From the NCBI RefSeq assembly GCF_000317225.1, contig NZ_AJLL01000100.1, forward strand, positions 56,101 through 120,100: 64,000 nt of DNA, in the 5' to 3' direction. Positions 17,043 to 26,607 of this stretch are shown here, in pieces (position 1 is the stretch's first letter; each line of letters opens with the position of its first letter). The position numbers and the translations under genes were made by a program. The DNA is from Fischerella thermalis PCC 7521. Its GTDB lineage: Bacteria; Cyanobacteriota; Cyanobacteriia; Cyanobacteriales; Nostocaceae. The notes under the pieces are model-generated. The model did no database searches, was not told where the DNA came from, and saw only the letters and a list, made by a program, of their open reading frames with translations.

Positions 17043-18812
17043 TTATGGAGTTCCCACTGCCCCAGAGTAAACTAAACCCCGTTGCATATCCATTGTCAGA
17101 ATCGATCCATCTCGAATTACTTGTGTTGCTTTCTTGACGCCAACGATCACAGGAACACCGAGACGCAAACCAATCACTGCGGCGTGACAAGTGAGACTCT
17201 CTTCCTCAGTAATAATGCCTGCGGATTTGCGAATTACTTCGACAAAATCGGCACTAGTTCGGGGTGCAACCAAAATATCACCAGGATTAAAGTTACTCAC
17301 ATCCATGCTAGTGTGTGCTACCCTGGCACGACCACTGACTGAACCTTGTCCAAGTCCAATTCCCCGTCCCAATACAGCTGTCACAACTTCTACTTTAATC
17401 AAATCCGTCGAACCAGAAACGCCTTGGAGTGTACCGGCGGTCATGACTACCAAATCTCCCTCAAAAACCAGATTATTTTCTAAGGCTACGTTAATTGCTG
17501 CTTGGAACGTTTGACCAGTGGAGGGCAATTCTAGCACCAATAACGGCTTGACTCCCCACACTAGTTGCAGTTGTCTGGCGACATTAACATGGGGTGTGAT
17601 AGCCAAGATTGGTGTCGAAGGACGGAATTTGGAAACATTGCGAGCTGTAGAGCCTGTTTGAGTCAAGCTCATAATGGCTGCGGCTCCCAATTGTTGAGCG
17701 ATTTGTCCTACTGCTTGGCTAATCGCGTTAGGAATAGAACGTTTGCGATCTCTAACTTGACTAGCGTTGTTGTTTTGGATGTTTTCTTGCTCGATTTTTT
17801 CCGCAATCCGTGCCATAGTCGCCACAGCTTCGACTGGGAATTTGCCCACAGCAGTTTCATTGGAGAGCATCACCGCATCCGTACCATCTAAAATCGCATT
17901 GGCCACATCCGACACTTCGGCACGGGTAGGACGGGGATTATTGACCATGCTGTCTAACATCTGGGTGGCAGTAATGATGGGAATTCCCAAACGATTAGCA
18001 GTAGCAATTAATCGCTTTTGCAGCATGGGAACATCTTCTGCTGGCAGTTCCACCCCTAAATCGCCTCTAGCAACCATCACGCCATCACACAAAGCCAAAA
18101 TAGCTTCCATTTGTTCGATGGCTTCGTGCTTTTCGATTTTGGCAATCACTGGAACATTTTTGCCTGTGCTAGAAATTAGTTCCTTAATTTCCATCACATC
18201 CTGGGGATTGCGAACAAAGGAAAGTGCCACCCAGTCCACACCTTGATCTAGACCAAACATTAGATCTTCACGGTCTTTGTCGGTCAAGGCTTTGATCGAA
18301 AGGTAGACTCCAGGAAAGTTTACGCCCTTGTTATTGGAAAGAGTCCCAGGGACGGTAACACGACAGTGGAGATCGCCTTTTTCTTTTTCAATATCCTCTA
18401 CGATCATTTCGACGCGCCCGTCATCAAGGAGAATCCTTGCTCCTACAGGCACTTCCTCTGCTAAATAATCATAGGTCACGCAGCTAATTTCTTGTGTACC
18501 AACTACTGGACGATTAGTTAAGGTAAAGCGATCGCCCTTTGCTAGCACTATCGACCCATTCTCAAACTTGCCCAAGCGAATTTTCGGTCCTTGCAAGTCT
18601 TGGAGAATTCCCACTGGTTGATTAAGCTCAAAGGCTGTTTGTCTAATTAGGCGAATGTTGCGCTGATGGTCAGCATGAGAACCGTGGGAAAAGTTCAATC
18701 GCAACGTTGTTGCACCAGCTTCAATAATAGCTTTGAGCATTTCTGGACTGCTGGTAGCAGGGCCAATGGTGGCAACAATTTTGGTTCGGCGTAAAGAGTC
18801 TTTTAATTGCAT
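17043..18812 (-). CDS. pyk: Pyruvate kinase with C-terminal PEP-utiliser domain
   Basis: A 589-residue enzyme converting PEP and ADP to pyruvate and ATP. The barrel begins RRTKIVATIGPATSS, with LRLNFSHG, ILQDLQGPKIRLG, VIAKIEKHEA, MVARGDLGVE and ITATQMLDSM (the active-site region). The C-terminal lobe has MSLTQTGSTARNVSKFRP. An extra PEP-utilising mobile domain follows, with ILVAPRTSADFVEV and the swivelling-histidine-like EEESLTCHAAVIG. Start ATG 18812 is preferred to TTG 18824 by similarity of MQLKDSLRRTK to family starts. Its upstream region has CAGTTAT heptamers. Confidence 0.95.
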   Translation of the reverse strand: MQLKDSLRRTKIVATIGPATSSPEMLKAIIEAGATTLRLNFSHGSHADHQRNIRLIRQTAFELNQPVGILQDLQGPKIRLGKFENGSIVLAKGDRFTLTNRPVVGTQEISCVTYDYLAEEVPVGARILLDDGRVEMIVEDIEKEKGDLHCRVTVPGTLSNNKGVNFPGVYLSIKALTDKDREDLMFGLDQGVDWVALSFVRNPQDVMEIKELISSTGKNVPVIAKIEKHEAIEQMEAILALCDGVMVARGDLGVELPAEDVPMLQKRLIATANRLGIPIITATQMLDSMVNNPRPTRAEVSDVANAILDGTDAVMLSNETAVGKFPVEAVATMARIAEKIEQENIQNNNASQVRDRKRSIPNAISQAVGQIAQQLGAAAIMSLTQTGSTARNVSKFRPSTPILAITPHVNVARQLQLVWGVKPLLVLELPSTGQTFQAAINVALENNLVFEGDLVVMTAGTLQGVSGSTDLIKVEVVTAVLGRGIGLGQGSVSGRARVAHTSMDVSNFNPGDILVAPRTSADFVEVIRKSAGIITEEESLTCHAAVIGLRLGVPVIVGVKKATQVIRDGSILTMDMQRGLVYSGAVGTP

Positions 18813-18825
18813 AGAGGCTGACAAA

Positions 18826-18895
18826 TTCAGTTATCAGTTATCAGTTATCAGTTGTCAGTTTTATCAATGTTCACTGATAACTGTTCACTGTTCAC
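18826..18895. repeat. CAGTTAT/TTCACTG heptamer array
   Basis: Tandem CAGTTAT units followed by GTTCACT-like units immediately upstream of the pyk start. Similar TCAGTTATCAGT runs occur near 11257, 27130, 54020 and 62056. Confidence 0.75.
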
Positions 18896-19054
18896 TGATT
18901 TAATGGCGGGAACTCATAGCAGCTTAAGGATCAAAGCCAGAAGCTTTGACTCGAATCATACCGTTATTTTGCCCATAATATGCGAAGATTATCGATAAAT
19001 CTTGCTACACAAAACTTTAAAACTTTATTATTTTTTAGAGCGGATTTAGTGCTA

Positions 19055-19080
19055 TCACTTTTCCTCTGGAGGAAAAGTGA
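19055..19080. repeat. Perfect 26-bp palindrome, stem 12 loop 2
   Basis: TCACTTTTCCTC and GAGGAAAAGTGA are exact inverted copies around a TG loop. It lies about 245 bp from both divergent starts (pyk and crtR), so it does not sit at the end of any gene. It could be a leader hairpin, an operator or a stop for one of the transcripts. Confidence 0.8.
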
Positions 19081-19225
19081 AGGGGAATGTTTTTACTTTA
19101 CCCCTTTAGCCTTCCCCCTTACCCTATAAAAAATGAAATCTCTTGACCAACAGCCAATTGCCAAGGAGGATAACTATGTAGAAAATTTCCAGGATGAAGT
19201 ATGAAGTGTGAAGTATGAAATTTTT

Positions 19226-19290
19226 TCATCCTTCTGCCCTCTGCCCTCTGCCCTCTGCCCTCTGCCTTCTGCCCTCTGCCTTCTGCCTTT
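19226..19290. repeat. CTCTGCC heptamer array
   Basis: About nine tandem copies of CTCTGCC/TTCTGCC, ending 38 bp before the crtR start. The complementary unit GGCAGAG/GGCAGAT also forms the last codons of the coiled-coil gene ending at 3307. Confidence 0.9.
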
Positions 19291-19327
19291 TTTTTCTAGC
19301 AAAATTTGATTAATTAAGGAGTTCACG

Positions 19328-20224
19328 ATGCTGACGTCGGAGGCAAACAAGCCACTGACAGTCCCCCCCAAAGAAGTGTTAGCGCCTCCCGGTGGTCTTA
19401 ATCCGACGCTGCTGATGTTTTTGGCAGCTGTGGCGATTGTTGTGTTATCTTGCCTTGGTTACTGGGTTTGGCACTGGCCGCACTGGATATCATTTGTCAT
19501 GAACATCATTGCCCTACATATTTCCGGTACGGTAATTCATGATGCCTGTCACCAGTCTGCCCATCGCAACAAGATAATTAATGCGATGTTGGGGCATGGT
19601 AGCGCTTTGATGCTAGCTTTTGCTTTTCCAGTATTTACACGGGTACATTTGCAGCATCATGCTCATGTCAACGATCCAAAAAACGACCCGGATCATTTTG
19701 TTTCTACAGGCGGCCCCCTGTGGTTAATCGCAGTGCGTTTTTTCTACCACGAGGTATTTTTCTTTAAACGACGTCTCTGGCGCAAGTATGAACTTCTTGA
19801 ATGGTTTCTCAGTCGTTTATTTGTGGTGGCAATTGTCTTTGCCTCAGTTCATTACCATTTTTTAGGTTACATTCTCAACTTTTGGTTTGTACCTTCTGGC
19901 ATCGTCGGGTTAGCTTTGGGATTGTTTTTTGATTATTTGCCCCATCGTCCTTTTGCTGAGTGCGATCGCTGGAAAAATGCTCGTGTCTACGCTAACCCAA
20001 TTCTCAACATTTTAATTCTCGGACAGAACTACCACTTAATTCATCATTTGTGGCCTTCTATCCCTTGGTACAATTATCAGCCTACATACTATCTCATGAA
20101 ACCTCTGTTAGATCAAAAAGGTTGTTATCAATCTTTAGGATTACTCCAAAAAAAAGATTTTTTTGATTTCCTTTACGACATTTTTTTAGGAATTCGTTTT
20201 CATCGAAAAAAACCGACGGAGTAG
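19328..20224 (+). CDS. crtR: Beta-carotene hydroxylase CrtR
   Basis: A 298-residue membrane di-iron oxygenase of the fatty-acid-desaturase superfamily. It hydroxylates beta-ionone rings to make zeaxanthin or hydroxylated myxol/echinenone derivatives. The histidine boxes are HDACHQSAH (about 74-82), HLQHHAHVNDPKNDPDH and the C-terminal LIHHLWPSIPWYNYQPTYY. Hydrophobic segments precede and separate the boxes. ATG 19328 is preceded by AAGGAG, and the N-terminus with PPKEVLAPPGGLNPTLLMF resembles the Synechocystis CrtR type rather than CrtW ketolase. Confidence 0.9.
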   Translation: MLTSEANKPLTVPPKEVLAPPGGLNPTLLMFLAAVAIVVLSCLGYWVWHWPHWISFVMNIIALHISGTVIHDACHQSAHRNKIINAMLGHGSALMLAFAFPVFTRVHLQHHAHVNDPKNDPDHFVSTGGPLWLIAVRFFYHEVFFFKRRLWRKYELLEWFLSRLFVVAIVFASVHYHFLGYILNFWFVPSGIVGLALGLFFDYLPHRPFAECDRWKNARVYANPILNILILGQNYHLIHHLWPSIPWYNYQPTYYLMKPLLDQKGCYQSLGLLQKKDFFDFLYDIFLGIRFHRKKPTE

Positions 20225-20362
20225 GAGCGTAGTCTTGCAACATGTATCTTTAGATTAAACAAAAAATTTTTCGTACAAATTCTTCTTCCGTACAATAGTT
20301 AATAGTTGGTAGTGGGCTTATCACCACTAACCACTATTCACTAGCTAAAGTCAGCATCGGTG

Positions 20363-20518
20363 ATGAAGATGAAAATTTGGATGTGGAGTACTATAGGACT
20401 GCTCATTACTAACTTAGTTGTGGTTGCAATTGTAGCGTTTTTGATTTATAAAGATAGTGTCCAACCAAACCAGAATCGATCGCTCGACGAACATAAATTA
20501 GCGATGCTCAAAACATAG
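20363..20518 (+). CDS. Candidate 51-residue single-pass membrane protein
   Basis: A short open frame (MKMKIWMWSTIGLLITNL...) with one clear hydrophobic segment followed by a polar tail (KDSVQPNQNRSLDEHKLAML). No family is recognised. It lies between crtR and a convergent kinase gene. No strong ribosome site precedes it, so it is tentative. Confidence 0.4.
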   Translation: MKMKIWMWSTIGLLITNLVVVAIVAFLIYKDSVQPNQNRSLDEHKLAMLKT

Positions 20519-20600
20519 TACAAGATTGCCAAACTCTGCGACCCTTTGCCAAATTTTGCCCAACTTTGCATTTAAAAACGTTAAAATTTTCACTCCATGC

Positions 20601-21878
20601 TTAGGGAGAGACATGTTTGTGTAATTGCAAGTCTTGCACTTTCGGAGTAGGAGCCACCATCTGTACAGACCAATAGCTGACAACCATAAGAATTACACCA
20701 GAAATTGCACCTAGTACTAAACCAATTAGCAAAGCTGGTCTTTTAAGAAAAATAGTAATAGTGGTATTTCTGATCTGACTATCATTCTCAAAATCTTGGT
20801 TATCGCTTTGTCGAAATGAAGGATTTTGAATTTGCAAACCCTCGTCATTTTGCGTTGTTTGGTAAAAATTGGTTGGTGACAGTAGCGTTTCTGGGATTGT
20901 GAATTTACTTGTTTGCTCATCCAACAGTAGTGGTGATATTTTGTTCTCTCCAGAAATTAGATGAGTATCCGCTTCTGGTGGTAAGGTTGGGGGTGCAAAT
21001 TTGAATATTGATGTAGAATCAAAAATTTCCCCTCGTGTTGATGCGTAGAGACTAGCCAAAGGTAGCAATGCTAATAGCGCCTCTTGTGCTGATTGATATC
21101 GGTCTTTAAAGTGGTAATGCACCATCTTATTTAGTACTGAGGCAAGTTCAGCACTTACCTGAGTTAAGTGCTGCCAAATTATTTCACCCGTATGTCGGTC
21201 TTCTGGTAATTGTGTCGGATGCACCCCTGTTAGCGCTTGGATACCAATCATACCTAAAGCATAAATATCACTGTTGGGTCGTGGTTTGCCTCGTTCTTGT
21301 TCATGAGGCATATAGCCAGGTGTACCGATCGCAATCGTAGTATTTTGTTCAGGAGAAATAAAATCTCTGACTAATTGATTCCAGATGGGCTTAACAGCAC
21401 CAAAGTCAATCAGAACTAAGCGATGATCTTGCTTACGTCTGAGTATATTGCTTGGCTTGACATCTCGGTGAATCAACCCGTGACTATGAACAAAATTCAG
21501 GATTTCTAAAACTTCTACCAGTAGTTGAAAAACTTCCCTTTCTAACCACCGTTTACCAAGGGGAAGCTCTACACTTAGGGGATGCCCATCAATAAATTCC
21601 TGCACTAAGTAAAACTCTAAATTATCTTCAAAATGAGTCAGAAGATTAGGAACTAGGTTGTAATTACCCAATTTTTTCAAGGCTTCTGTTTCTCGGATAA
21701 ATAGCCGCCTACGTATTTCTACTGGAATAGGACATTTGTTACTGGGTAAGAAATGCTTGACTACACAAGTAGAACAGTCAGATGAGTAAATGTCTTGCGC
21801 TATATAGGTTTGACAAAATATACCTTGACTTAAAACTTGAACAACCTGGTATCGCTCTCCTAGTAACTGACTAAACAT
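20601..21878 (-). CDS. Serine/threonine protein kinase with C-terminal membrane anchor
   Basis: A 425-residue Hanks-type kinase. It begins ERYQVVQVLSQG with an atypical glycine loop (SQGIFCQTYIA), has CVVKHFL (lysine), HGLIHRDVKPSNILRR (catalytic loop), LVLIDFGAVKPIW (DFG), AIGTPGYMPHEQERGKPRPNSDIYALG and a helical end of the kinase lobe by about residue 270. A Ser/Thr-rich linker leads to one membrane helix (LLIGLVLGAISGVILMVVSY) near the C-terminus, so the kinase domain faces the cytoplasm. Substrate unknown. A PstS-like gene lies divergently upstream, 194 bp away. Confidence 0.92.
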   Translation of the reverse strand: MFSQLLGERYQVVQVLSQGIFCQTYIAQDIYSSDCSTCVVKHFLPSNKCPIPVEIRRRLFIRETEALKKLGNYNLVPNLLTHFEDNLEFYLVQEFIDGHPLSVELPLGKRWLEREVFQLLVEVLEILNFVHSHGLIHRDVKPSNILRRKQDHRLVLIDFGAVKPIWNQLVRDFISPEQNTTIAIGTPGYMPHEQERGKPRPNSDIYALGMIGIQALTGVHPTQLPEDRHTGEIIWQHLTQVSAELASVLNKMVHYHFKDRYQSAQEALLALLPLASLYASTRGEIFDSTSIFKFAPPTLPPEADTHLISGENKISPLLLDEQTSKFTIPETLLSPTNFYQTTQNDEGLQIQNPSFRQSDNQDFENDSQIRNTTITIFLKRPALLIGLVLGAISGVILMVVSYWSVQMVAPTPKVQDLQLHKHVSP

Positions 21879-22072
21879 GTTACGGTGTATCTGAAGGTTG
21901 TATTTAAGTAGCTTTACTTAAATTGAATTTACTTATAGATTTAATATATAGTTTCTATAAGAAAAGCTTTAGGTATAATCACCAGAAGTTACATTTAAAT
22001 CTTATCAAGAGTTATCAAGAGCGTGCATTCAAGTCCGAATTGCTTTGACCCAGTAAACGCCAGTAAGAAAAG

Positions 22073-23152
22073 ATGACTAATGAACGTAGAAGAAGCGTCC
22101 CACTCAGCAGAGACGCTGTACAGATAGTCAGAGGTCTAATTGTCGGTGAACTGATCACAATTATTATTATTGGTGGACTCTGGTTATGGCTGAGACCGCG
22201 CTTGCAGATCGATAATCGTGCTTTCTCGAGACCTGTGAGTCAAGGTACAAATACTACTTCTGCTGTTACTGGTTCAACTTTCCAGACAGTGACAAATGTT
22301 CCCATTGGCTCATTCAAACATGGTGGGAGTACTGCTTGGGCTTCTATCAGACCGTTAGTATATGCCCATATCCAAAATGTTCGCCCGGAACTACAATTAC
22401 GCTATGTAGACCCCATCAGCAGCAGTCCCGGTTCTGGGTCGGGAATTCAAATGTTACTGGATGGGGAATTGGACTTTGTGGAATCTTCTCGTCCCCCCAC
22501 CGCCGCAGAAGAGGAAATTGCTCGACAGCGAGGTTTCACGCTTGCATCACGTCAAGTTGCTGTTGATGGTGTGGCGATCGCAACTCATCCATCACTGCAA
22601 GTTTCAGGTATAACGGTGGAACAATTACAGCAGATTTATTCCGGAAAAATCAATAATTGGCAGCAAGTAGGTGGTCCCGATCTAGCAATTACCGCCTTTG
22701 CTGGGCGTCTAGAGAGTGCAGATACAGTCATCTCTGCTGACAAGCAAATATTAGACCCGCAAACTTTTGCTTCTAATATCCAGTACGTCTACTCTCCTAC
22801 AGAAGCGCTGCGCCGAGTTAATCAGACTCCTGGTAGTATTTATTACGCTGCGGCTCGGACAATAGTACCTCAATGTACGGTCAAACTTCTAGATGTTGGT
22901 TTAGTTCCCACAAAATTAGCTTCACCCTACGTTAAACCATTAGTAGCAAAAAATCAGTGTCCGCAACAGCGCAATCAAGTAAATACGGAGATTATTAATA
23001 ACGGCACTTATCCAATAACTACCAAATTGTACGTGATTACTAAACAGAACAATGGTCAACAACAGCAAGCAGGAGAAGCTTATACAAATCTTTTGTTGAC
23101 CGATCAAGGACAAAGGGTTATAGAGGAGGCTGGTTTAATCCCGGTGCGCTAG
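22073..23152 (+). CDS. PstS-like substrate-binding domain protein, membrane-anchored
   Basis: A 359-residue protein with an N-terminal membrane anchor (IVGELITIIIIGGLWLWL, about residues 26-43) and a periplasmic binding fold of the phosphate-binding PstS type. Motifs are SFKHGGSTAWASIRPLV, SGSGIQMLLDGELDFVESSRP, VAIATHPSLQVSGITVEQLQQIYSGKINNWQQVGG and TNLLLTDQGQRVIEEAGLIPV. There are no transporter permease genes nearby, so it may act as a sensor or scavenger; this is inference. Its last 18 bp overlap the convergent aroH gene. Confidence 0.88.
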   Translation: MTNERRRSVPLSRDAVQIVRGLIVGELITIIIIGGLWLWLRPRLQIDNRAFSRPVSQGTNTTSAVTGSTFQTVTNVPIGSFKHGGSTAWASIRPLVYAHIQNVRPELQLRYVDPISSSPGSGSGIQMLLDGELDFVESSRPPTAAEEEIARQRGFTLASRQVAVDGVAIATHPSLQVSGITVEQLQQIYSGKINNWQQVGGPDLAITAFAGRLESADTVISADKQILDPQTFASNIQYVYSPTEALRRVNQTPGSIYYAAARTIVPQCTVKLLDVGLVPTKLASPYVKPLVAKNQCPQQRNQVNTEIINNGTYPITTKLYVITKQNNGQQQQAGEAYTNLLLTDQGQRVIEEAGLIPVR

Positions 23153-23524
23153 GGGTATAACCCAATCAGGACGCAAGTTTTGGGCATGACGTAAATAGAT
23201 ATGAGACACTGAGGCAGATTCTGGTAAATAAGCATGGACTAAAAACCGAATGCAGCGTGTCAAACTGCCTTTGACATGCATTTGTTGGACATCTAACATA
23301 GCGACAGTATCCCAGTGAGGGCGTTGGCGTGCTATAGCAGCAGGAAAAATTGCATTCAAATCCTGTGTGACTGTAAAAGTAATGCTAATGATATCTGAAG
23401 GATGCAGTTGATTGCGTTTTTCCAACTCATCTAATAGTTCCATTACTGATTCTCGCATTGCTTCAACCGTATTTTCTGAAACGGTTGTTGCGCCGCGAAT
23501 AGCACGCGTTCGCCACTCTACCAT
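23135..23524 (-). CDS. aroH: Chorismate mutase, AroH type
   Basis: A 129-residue trimeric-type enzyme (Bacillus AroH family) that rearranges chorismate to prephenate for Phe/Tyr synthesis. It starts MVEWRTRAIRGATTV, and has IISITFTVTQDLNAIFPA, VAMLDVQQMHVKGSLTRCIRFLVHAY and the C-terminal HIYLRHAQNLRPD with the active-site arginines. ATG 23524 is preceded by AAGGAGGATAA. It overlaps the end of the PstS-like gene in a tail-to-tail manner. Confidence 0.94.
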   Translation of the reverse strand: MVEWRTRAIRGATTVSENTVEAMRESVMELLDELEKRNQLHPSDIISITFTVTQDLNAIFPAAIARQRPHWDTVAMLDVQQMHVKGSLTRCIRFLVHAYLPESASVSHIYLRHAQNLRPDWVIPLAHRD

Positions 23525-23622
23525 TTATCCTCCTTAAATTAGTCAGTTGTCAATTGTCAATCGTCAAGGGTCAATCGTCAAAACTTTATGCTATGGACAT
23601 TTGACAATGGACACTTGACTTT

Positions 23623-24432
23623 TTATGGTCTATACAACCACAAAGGTAGACCACTTGTAGACATTTCAAACTCTAGCCAGCTAATTCCAGATGCAGCCTG
23701 GCTGTTCCCTGGAAGTAAGCGACTCAGCAGAGGTTTGCGTTCTTCTAGGGTAAAGACTGGTGTTTTTTCTGGATCAAGACCAACTAGTTCAGCTGCCCAG
23801 CGACGAGCATCTTCCTCTGTTCCTAATCTGTCTACAATACCCAATTCTAAGGCTTGCTGACCAGTAAAAATCCGACCATCGGCAAAACTTCTCACAGTTT
23901 CTACTGCTAAATTCCTGGCTTCAGCAACTGTTTGCACAAACTGTTGATAACTAGTATCAATCAATTCTTGCAAAATATTTTGTTCTGGTTCAGTCAGTTC
24001 TCGGTCAAATGCCAAAATATCTTTGTAAGGACCAGACTTAATTACTTTGAAGGAAACACCGATTTTTTGTAGCAAGCGTTCTAAGTTGTTACCGCGCAAA
24101 ATCACACCAATGCTACCCGTAATTGTTCCTGGGTTAGCCATGATATGTTCAGCGCCCATACCAATGTACACACCGCCAGACGCGGAAATATTGCCAAAAC
24201 TAGCTACGATTTTAACTTTTTCACGTAAGCGTTTGAGGGCGCTGTAGATTTCCTGGGAATCACCGACTGTACCGCCAGGACTATCAATGCGTAGCAGCAA
24301 TGCTGGGAATTTTTTCTCTTCTACGGTTTCTAGGGCTTCTAGTACCCGTTTGCGAGTGTTGCTAGCGATCGCACCAGTAATTTCAATTCGAGCTATTTGT
24401 TTACGAAATCTAGGCTTAAAAGGCCAAACCAT
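23623..24432 (-). CDS. sppA: Signal peptide peptidase SppA
   Basis: A 269-residue protease of the S49 family (short form, one catalytic domain). Motifs are LLLRIDSPGGTVGDSQEIYSALKR, VASFGNISASGGVYIGMGA (lysine region of the Ser-Lys dyad is elsewhere in the same fold), NPGTITGSIGVI (nucleophilic serine), and DGRIFTGQQALELGIVDRLG. It lacks an obvious N-terminal membrane anchor, as in many cyanobacterial SppA2-like copies. A heptamer spacer (GTCAATCGTCAA units) separates it from aroH. Confidence 0.92.
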   Translation of the reverse strand: MVWPFKPRFRKQIARIEITGAIASNTRKRVLEALETVEEKKFPALLLRIDSPGGTVGDSQEIYSALKRLREKVKIVASFGNISASGGVYIGMGAEHIMANPGTITGSIGVILRGNNLERLLQKIGVSFKVIKSGPYKDILAFDRELTEPEQNILQELIDTSYQQFVQTVAEARNLAVETVRSFADGRIFTGQQALELGIVDRLGTEEDARRWAAELVGLDPEKTPVFTLEERKPLLSRLLPGNSQAASGISWLEFEMSTSGLPLWLYRP

Positions 24433-25101
24433 GTGCAGTCAATAATACTTCTAAAAGTCAATAAAAGGCAAAAGTGCTAATCCGAATTTTAATGGAATTT
24501 TTATGGTTTGCGTGTGTATTATTGAAGTTTTGCTTTTTGATCACTCTGTTTTACGCACTATTAAAGCTGTAGACACCAAAGCCTACAAGACTTTTGTAGA
24601 CCTTGCACCATAAAAAAATTTAGTTTGTTTTTGATTCAACTTGTCCAGCTGTAGAGATAAACAATTTTTCCACTTAAAAATCTCAATTACAGAAATTTTT
24701 TTATCTATAAAAATTTTGCTGGATTTGATGACGACTTAAGTATACGTCACAGCTAAAATTAGTCAGGTTATCTAGATTATATCTAAAATTGAACTATATT
24801 AAGCTTGTTGTCTTCCACTGATCTTAAGCTAACTGTACTCTCATTACGAAGTGGAAACAGTAGGGGAAGTCAGCTACGGGAATGCCTTTGGCGTAGAGAA
24901 AAAAGCTAGGAGTCCACGCCCACATACAGCAGAGGTATCTTCTTTTACTGGCTGCATCTTTATCCTCAACGATAAGTTGTTGGACAAAATTAAATTCATT
25001 CGTGGAGACAGGCAATAGGCACTCTTGCAATAGAGAAATAATCTGTGTAATTAATTTTGTTTAAGTACTTATTACCTTGAACCACGCAGATCAAGAGGGA
25101 A
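24433..25101. other. AT-rich gene-free spacer
   Basis: About 670 bp without a supported gene. It includes a dispersed repeat with CTACG...CGTAG arms at 24874-24896. A 68-codon frame on the minus strand (24824-25030) crosses this repeat and has no family resemblance. Confidence 0.55.
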
Positions 25102-25389
25102 TTAACGTAAGATTTGACACCGATAATAAGCATAAGTATCAAACAGTCCCCCAACAAAGCTACAGGTCAAACTAATAGTAAATAATCCTCCGATCACGTT
25201 GCCACTACCAAAAATAGCGAGAAACTGCATGATGGGAGTAGCGATCGCTTCAGTCACAGTTTGTAAGACGGGGATATGACCCATTAGCGATACAGTTAAC
25301 AGTATGCTGCCGACCAGGAACATAGGTGCGACAAAACTAAAAATGATCGTCAGCAGTAGCGATCGCAGAAAGTTCATCCAAATCGTCAT
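25102..25389 (-). CDS. Small membrane protein of unknown function
   Basis: A 95-residue protein with three hydrophobic stretches (LLLTIIFSFVAPMFLVGSILL, QFLAIFGSGNVIGGLFTISL and LTCSFVGGLFD). I choose ATG 25389, which has GGAG four bases upstream; an earlier in-frame start at 25443 is less likely. I recall similar short cyanobacterial hypotheticals but know no function. HIP1 sites occur inside the gene. Confidence 0.65.
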   Translation of the reverse strand: MTIWMNFLRSLLLTIIFSFVAPMFLVGSILLTVSLMGHIPVLQTVTEAIATPIMQFLAIFGSGNVIGGLFTISLTCSFVGGLFDTYAYYRCQILR

Positions 25390-25808
25390 GAAACTCCAGC
25401 TCCCTGAATTAAGAAGACAATAGCTGTTTTCCTGAGTAGTCACTTTCTACAATAAGTGCGATCGCTCTTCAATGGGCGAGATTTCAAAAATCTTAAGTTT
25501 TCATTAAAATACCTACACACAAATTTTCAGGTGTATTGTCAAGCTAAACAAAGCACCAAATCTAGATAATCCCCAAAAATAAAGCCTGACGCGACTAGCT
25601 ACAAACATACCCACAGACGAAGCAATGTTAATTTCTGAGATGAGATTTAAAGTTAGTTAACCGAGGTGGGGAGTGTGAGGAGTAAGTCATGTTAAAGAAC
25701 AACTAAACTACTAACTACTAACTACTAACTACTAACTACCAACAATCAACAACCAACAACACACTAAATTGCTATTCTTATTGCAGTTACTGAGTTAGCT
25801 GGTGAACA
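25390..25808. other. Repeat-rich spacer before the MlaE-type permease
   Basis: About 420 bp. The first half is AT-rich with no signal I can name; the second half is the array at 25660-25775. The permease start follows 33 bp after it. Confidence 0.5.
25660..25775. repeat. GTGGGGAGTGTGAGGAGTA and AACTACT heptamer array
   Basis: A short GTGGGGAGTGTGAGGAGTA block is followed by about five tandem AACTACT units and CCAACAA-type units. The same succession (G-rich block, then AACTACT, then CAACCAA) recurs at 36196-36332 and 37921-38115. Confidence 0.88.
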
Positions 25809-26606
25809 TTGAGCGAGATTACATCCACGTCTAGTTTGGGAAAATGGAGTCAGCGGTTGCTGGCGGCGATTTTTTTAGGTGGACAAGTTACAATCCATCT
25901 CCTCAGAGGTAAAATCCATCGTCGCAATACTTTAGAGCAAATGGCTGTAGTCGGCCCAGATTCGCTGTTTATTGCCCTATTAACGGCTGTTTTTGTCGGA
26001 GCAGTATTTACTATTCAGGTAGCGCGGGAGTTTATTACCTTTGGTGCAGGAAACCTTGTTGGTGGTGTATTGGCGGTAGCCTTAACACGGGAACTCTCGC
26101 CAGTCCTAACAGCTGTGGTGATCGCAGGGCGTGTTGGTTCGGCATTTGCAGCCGAAATTGGCACAATGCGGGTAACTGAACAAATAGATGCCCTATTGAT
26201 GCTAAAAACTGATCCAGTTGATTATTTAGTTATCCCCCGTCTGCTTGCTTGCCTATTGATGATGCCAATTTTAACCCTGCTGTCTTTGGTGACAGGAATG
26301 TTGGGAGGCTTGATCATTGCCACAAATATTTACAATCTCTCCGACACACAATTTCTGGACTCAGCCCGTAATTTTCTTGGCAGTTGGGATATTATCAGCG
26401 CCATGATCAAGGCGTGTTGCTTTGGAGTTTTGATAGCTGTCATTGGTTGTAGTTGGGGTTTGACAACAACGGGAGGAGCCAAAGGTGTGGGACAATCGAC
26501 GACAACTGCTGTCGTGACTGCCTTGTTAATCATATTTATTAGTAATTTCTTTCTTTCCTGGTTAATGTATCAAGGAACAGGTAGTGCGTTATTGCAGGGG
26601 TTTTAG
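25809..26606 (+). CDS. MlaE/YrbE-type lipid ABC transporter permease
   Basis: A 265-residue integral membrane protein of the MlaE (Ttg2B/TGD1) family, which moves phospholipids between membranes together with an ATPase and an MCE-domain protein. Typical segments are AIFLGGQVTIHLLRGKIHR, LEQMAVVGPDSLFIALLTAVFVGAVFT, GGVLAVALTRELSPVLTAVVIAGRVGSAFAAEIGTMRVTEQIDAL and a C-terminal pair of helices. The start is TTG 25809 (MSEITSTSSLG); no better codon is in frame. Partner genes are not in this neighbourhood, which is common in cyanobacteria. Confidence 0.9.
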   Translation: MSEITSTSSLGKWSQRLLAAIFLGGQVTIHLLRGKIHRRNTLEQMAVVGPDSLFIALLTAVFVGAVFTIQVAREFITFGAGNLVGGVLAVALTRELSPVLTAVVIAGRVGSAFAAEIGTMRVTEQIDALLMLKTDPVDYLVIPRLLACLLMMPILTLLSLVTGMLGGLIIATNIYNLSDTQFLDSARNFLGSWDIISAMIKACCFGVLIAVIGCSWGLTTTGGAKGVGQSTTTAVVTALLIIFISNFFLSWLMYQGTGSALLQGF

Positions 26607-26607
26607 A

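Larger units (their letters stand above)
18813..19327. other. Divergent spacer between pyk and crtR
   Basis: About 515 bp that must hold the promoters of both divergent genes. It contains CAGTTAT heptamers (18826-18895), a perfect 12-bp-stem palindrome at 19055-19080 and the CTCTGCC array at 19226-19290. No gene is evident. Confidence 0.6.

Noticed and set aside
24824..25030. 68-codon frame on the minus strand
   Set aside because: It crosses a dispersed repeat, has no ribosome site and no family resemblance.
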